From NCBI GenBank assembly GCA_002382075.1, contig DFZG01000037.1:240-14929 (forward strand): DNA of 14,690 nucleotides, in the 5' to 3' direction. Of the stretch, positions 11,717-14,690 are shown piece by piece (position 1 is the stretch's first letter; every line of letters begins with the position of its first letter). The stretch comes from Candidatus Shapirobacteria bacterium UBA4062. Lineage in GTDB: Bacteria > Patescibacteriota > Microgenomatia > UBA12405. The notes under the pieces are model-generated. The model was not told where the DNA came from. It searched no databases and saw only the letters and a list, made by a program, of their open reading frames with translations. A program made the position numbers and the translations under genes.

Positions 11717-14336
11717 AACTGCATTTACTATATCCACAAAAAGCGTTTGAACATTTAAAACACCCTTCCTCAGCATACAACGGGCTACCACAATCCGGGC
11801 AACTGGAAAATTTACTCTCCACTTGGGCCTTTTGTACCTTCAAATCTAACAAAAAATCTTTTTGTTCTACTTTTTCCGCCTCCCCATTCGCCAATCCCGA
11901 CTCCGGCAACACCAAATCTCTCTTTTCATGTTCAAACAATTCCAACTGATCACCTTTAGCCACTTCCAAAATAGACTTGCCAACTGCATCAAACATACTC
12001 AAAACCGCATTTCTGCCAAACCCCACCTGTTGCCCACAAGCAATTCCTACCAATTCGTCAGCCACTTCTTCCAAACTAGCTCCATATTTCAACGATAAAC
12101 TGGCCAACCTCCCCGTCACCTCCGCCGTCCCCGCCATATAACCACCACTTTTTCCCAAATTCACAAACACCTCCACCGGACCATCTCCTTCCTCAAAAAA
12201 CACCGAAGTATAGACTCTACCCATATCGCAAGCCTTTCTAACTCTTACCCCCCGAGCCGCTTCCGGAGTTTTCTTTTTCACTGGCTTAGCCACCGCCACT
12301 TCAGGTACAGACGAGTCGTGACTCGTCTTTACACTCTGTATCACTTCTTTCTCCCGACTGCCGCTTCGATAAATGGTCACCCCTTTTGTTCCCAACGAGT
12401 AAGCCAATCTATAAGCTGTTTGGACATCCTCCACTGTCGCTTCTTTGGGAAAATTAATCGTCTTACTTACTGCATTGTCTACATATTTTTGAAACGCTGC
12501 TTGAACCCGAATATGCCACTCTGGTTCAATTTCCAAAGCCGTCCGATAAATTTCTTGCAAGTCGGCCGGGATTTCTTCCACTCCAGTTACTTTCCCTCCA
12601 TTTTTTACCACTTTATCCAAAAGCTCTTCAGAATAAATCCCTCTGGATTTTAAATCCTCCACAAACACCGGATTCATTAAATATAGAGTTTTACCTTCAA
12701 CCGTATTTTTCTGATATCCCAGCGAAAATGCCGGCTCAATCCCGCTTGAAGTATCGGCAATCATCGAAATTGTTCCCGTCGGCGCAATCGTCGTCAACGC
12801 CATATTCCTTGGTCGATAATTACTTTTTCCAAAAACCGACACTTCCCATGCCGGAAACACCCCTCGAGAAATTCCTAATTCCTCAGTTGCTTCTCTCGCC
12901 TTTTTATCAATAAAACTCATTGCTTTTTCGGCCCACTCAATTCCCTTCTCCGAATCATAACGTACTCCCAATTTAAAAAGCATGTCCGCAAATCCCATCA
13001 CTCCCAAACCAATTCTTCGGGTCTTACTTACCATCTCTCTAATTTCCAGCACCGGAAACTCATTTATTTCCACCACATTATCCAAAAAATGAACCGCTTC
13101 TCTGACCACTCTCCCCAATTCCTGCCAATCGAGATCTAAACCCCCTCGGCCTTCAGCCACCCCCCCTTGATGAATGGGGGCTTTTAAATCGCCCTTTTCA
13201 AGGGAGATGTCCTCCGACTCGGAGGACAGAGGGTTTTGTTTTACAAATCTTGATAAATTTATTGACCCCAAATTACAGGCATCATAAGGCAGTAAGGGCT
13301 GTTCACCACAAGGGTTAGTTGCTTCAATTCTTCCAAGACTTGGTACCGGATTTGATTTTTCGTCATTCATTCTGTCAATAAACACCAATCCCGGATCGCC
13401 ATATTGCCAAGCCAATCTGGTGATTAAATTAAAAACCTTATAGGCATTTAACTTCCCACTCACTTCTCCGGTTCTCGGGTTAATCAACTCATAACCCTCC
13501 CCGGCATTAGCCTCATTTGCCGTGGCCCAGTCATACAATTTCTTAGTTCCGGCTTCCACTTCCCTCAATCGGGCATCCACATCTCGATTTTTTTCTGCCT
13601 CTCTTATCTCCTCCACCACCTCACTCGGTATATTTTCATTATCAACAAAAGCTTTATCGAGTTCGACTCGATCCATAAATTTATTAGTAATCGCCAGGGA
13701 AATATTAAAATTGGTCAAAGAATACTCATCCAATTTCACCACCGCAAATCTCAACACATCCGGATGATCCACCGACAACATTCCCATATTTGCCCCCCGT
13801 CTGACTCCTCCCTGTTTTATTTGACTAGTCACATCATTATAGGCCTGCATAAAACTTACCGGCCCAACTGTCGTTCCTCCACTTGTCTTTATATAATCCC
13901 CGTAAGGTCTTAACCTGGTAAAAGAAAAACCCGTTCCTCCGCCACTTTTATGAATCAAAGCCATATCGCTCATGGTTTTCAGAATTGAATTCATCGAATC
14001 TTCAATTGGCAACACAAAACAAGCCGATAATTGTTGTTTAACTCTTCCCGCATTTACCAAACAAGGTGTATTTGGAAAATATTTCTGCTCAGCCATCATT
14101 TCATAAAACTTTATTGCCTGTTTTTCTACATCAGCTTCTTTTTCTCCAAATCTGGCATCGCCTTTCGCCACATTGTAGGCCACCCTCCAAAAGATATCCT
14201 TTATTGTTTCGGTCGATTTACCTGCCTCATCTTTAATCGAATACCGTGTCTCAGCAATATATTTCGCATTCTCCGACAATCCCGGTTCTTTTAATTTTTC
14301 TACGACTTGGTTGTTTCTTTGTTTGATTAGATCCAT
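11715..14336 (-). CDS. nrdJ: Adenosylcobalamin-dependent (class II) ribonucleotide reductase
   Basis: This 873-residue enzyme reduces ribonucleotides to deoxyribonucleotides, with B12 as radical source. Active-site features are Cys106 in LSACFVLPIEDSM, GGTGFSFTRLRP, and NPCGEQPLLPYDACNLGSINLS with Asn341, radical Cys343 and Glu345. ALTTIAPTGTISMIADTSSGIEPAF is the phosphate/loop region (quoted in part). The C-terminus has a CxxC-rich tail (CPDCG, CFKCS, CGYSKC) for redox transfer. No N-terminal ATP-cone is visible. Two insertions are in frame: residues 367-400 come from an AAACCC/GGGTTT element, placed after LSRFV where relatives continue directly to the DW motif, and residues ~670-676 (TSHDSSV) come from a REP-like palindrome in the linker. 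It follows nrdR by six bases. Confidence 0.97.
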   Translation of the reverse strand: MDLIKQRNNQVVEKLKEPGLSENAKYIAETRYSIKDEAGKSTETIKDIFWRVAYNVAKGDARFGEKEADVEKQAIKFYEMMAEQKYFPNTPCLVNAGRVKQQLSACFVLPIEDSMNSILKTMSDMALIHKSGGGTGFSFTRLRPYGDYIKTSGGTTVGPVSFMQAYNDVTSQIKQGGVRRGANMGMLSVDHPDVLRFAVVKLDEYSLTNFNISLAITNKFMDRVELDKAFVDNENIPSEVVEEIREAEKNRDVDARLREVEAGTKKLYDWATANEANAGEGYELINPRTGEVSGKLNAYKVFNLITRLAWQYGDPGLVFIDRMNDEKSNPVPSLGRIEATNPCGEQPLLPYDACNLGSINLSRFVKQNPLSSESEDISLEKGDLKAPIHQGGVAEGRGGLDLDWQELGRVVREAVHFLDNVVEINEFPVLEIREMVSKTRRIGLGVMGFADMLFKLGVRYDSEKGIEWAEKAMSFIDKKAREATEELGISRGVFPAWEVSVFGKSNYRPRNMALTTIAPTGTISMIADTSSGIEPAFSLGYQKNTVEGKTLYLMNPVFVEDLKSRGIYSEELLDKVVKNGGKVTGVEEIPADLQEIYRTALEIEPEWHIRVQAAFQKYVDNAVSKTINFPKEATVEDVQTAYRLAYSLGTKGVTIYRSGSREKEVIQSVKTSHDSSVPEVAVAKPVKKKTPEAARGVRVRKACDMGRVYTSVFFEEGDGPVEVFVNLGKSGGYMAGTAEVTGRLASLSLKYGASLEEVADELVGIACGQQVGFGRNAVLSMFDAVGKSILEVAKGDQLELFEHEKRDLVLPESGLANGEAEKVEQKDFLLDLKVQKAQVESKFSSCPDCGSPLYAEEGCFKCSNAFCGYSKCS
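12309..12328 (+). repeat. REP-like palindrome, copy 9 (inside nrdJ)
   Basis: AGACGAGTC-GT-GACTCGTCT has perfect 9-bp arms around a GT centre and is preceded by GTAC. It is the most diverged stem of the family yet fully paired, and lies about 8 kb from the transposase. It encodes KTSHDSSV in the variable linker before the C-terminal domain. Confidence 0.7.
13138..13237. repeat. Palindromic element with AAACCC/GGGTTT ends, inside nrdJ
   Basis: On the minus strand it starts AAACCCTCTG and ends GAGGGGGTTT. It contains the perfect hairpin GTCCTCCGA-G-TCGGAGGAC, the hairpin CCCTT-GAA-AAGGG and a GCCCCCATT...GGGGGGTGGC arm pair. It is translated as about 33 residues (NPLSSESEDISLEKGD onward) that have no counterpart I know in the family. 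The reading frame is kept across it. Confidence 0.6.
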
Positions 14337-14342
14337 TCTGCT

Positions 14343-14690
14343 CTATTTTTTAAAACTATTAATTAATTTTTTAAAATCACTCATATTTTTCAAGTCCATA
14401 TAAACCGTCGCAAACCGAACATAAGCCACCTCATCCACATCTTTTAATTTTTCCAACACCATCTTTCCAATTTCCCGACTGGGAATTTCCACCCGCTCCC
14501 AATTTAACAGTTTCATTTCAATCTCATCAATCATTTTTGATCTTTCGTCTGCTGCCAATTTCCAGCAAGCTTTATCAAAACATTTCTCTAACTTTTCCCG
14601 TCGATAATCTTCCACCCGGCCATCTTTTTTAATCACCTTTAATTCTATATTTCCCACTTCCTCATACGTCGTAAATCTCTTGTTGCACTT
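14343..14690 (-). CDS. nrdR: Transcriptional repressor NrdR (5' end beyond the window)
   Basis: The frame is open to the window edge and reads KCNKRFTTYEEVGNIELKVIKKDGR, so the true start lies outside. The GTG at 14657 is internal. KCNKRFTTYE is the end of the NrdR zinc-ribbon and is followed by the ATP-cone, including IPSREIGKMVLEKLKDVDEVAYVRFATVY. NrdR senses ATP/dATP through this cone and represses ribonucleotide reductase genes. It is six bases upstream of nrdJ in the same direction, so it probably co-transcribes with and regulates it. NrdR boxes would lie upstream, outside the window. Confidence 0.95.
   Translation of the reverse strand, partial: KCNKRFTTYEEVGNIELKVIKKDGRVEDYRREKLEKCFDKACWKLAADERSKMIDEIEMKLLNWERVEIPSREIGKMVLEKLKDVDEVAYVRFATVYMDLKNMSDFKKLINSFKK

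Noticed and set aside
14655..14657. GTG as the start of a short NrdR of 104 residues
   Set aside because: The frame stays open upstream to the window edge and encodes KCNKRFTTYEE, the end of the NrdR zinc ribbon, so the GTG is an internal valine codon.

Overview
The window looks like a chromosomal segment of a Candidate Phyla Radiation (Patescibacteria) bacterium. This is inferred from moderate GC, short intergenic gaps, a ThyX/class II ribonucleotide reductase route to DNA precursors, small divergent enzymes, large polytopic membrane proteins without clear bacterial relatives, and -10-like hexamers about 6 nt from start codons. The standard code with TGA as stop fits every gene, which argues against the UGA-recoding CPR lineages.

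Layout. 1-343 holds no large gene. It contains an unusual tRNA-like (or tmRNA-end-like) RNA at 118-192, then an excellent sigma70 promoter (225-253) driving a ~69-nt candidate small RNA that ends in a perfect intrinsic terminator (304-328). 344-3244 is a large membrane protein, probably of GT-C glycosyltransferase type. 3180-3788 (minus) is a REP-associated tyrosine transposase (RAYT/TnpA-REP). 3847-5076 (minus) is glyA. 5200-5859 (plus) is thymidine kinase. 5856-7146 (minus) is thyX-tmk, with tmk carrying a frameshift. 7246-7890 (plus) is a DedA/VTT membrane protein. 7887-14690 (minus) is a run of nrdR (cut by the window edge), nrdJ, an ATP:cobalamin adenosyltransferase, a zinc-ribbon protein, a J-domain protein, a SIMPL-domain protein and a small coiled-coil protein.

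How the genes fit together. GlyA makes methylene-tetrahydrofolate, ThyX uses it to make dTMP, thymidine kinase salvages thymidine to dTMP, and Tmk makes dTDP. NrdJ makes deoxynucleotides with adenosylcobalamin, the adjacent adenosyltransferase can make that cofactor, and NrdR is the expected repressor. The window is therefore largely a dNTP-supply neighbourhood.

Most interesting signal. A family of 20-bp palindromes with a TCGCGA-like core, each preceded by GTAC/GTAT/GCAC on the plus strand, is scattered through the window. Most copies sit in frame inside protein-coding genes: the membrane protein, the transposase itself, GlyA and NrdJ. The stems differ between copies but pairing is nearly always kept, all copies share one strand orientation, and a RAYT lies in the densest cluster. 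This looks like a REP/RAYT system whose elements colonise coding sequence, comparable in effect to the Rickettsia palindromic elements. A second family, with AAACCC...GGGTTT ends, has one copy inside nrdJ and one in the nrdJ-adenosyltransferase gap, where it supplies a Shine-Dalgarno sequence. The other notable signal is a 9-nt perfect complementarity between the 5' end of the small RNA and the anticodon-like loop of the tRNA-like RNA.
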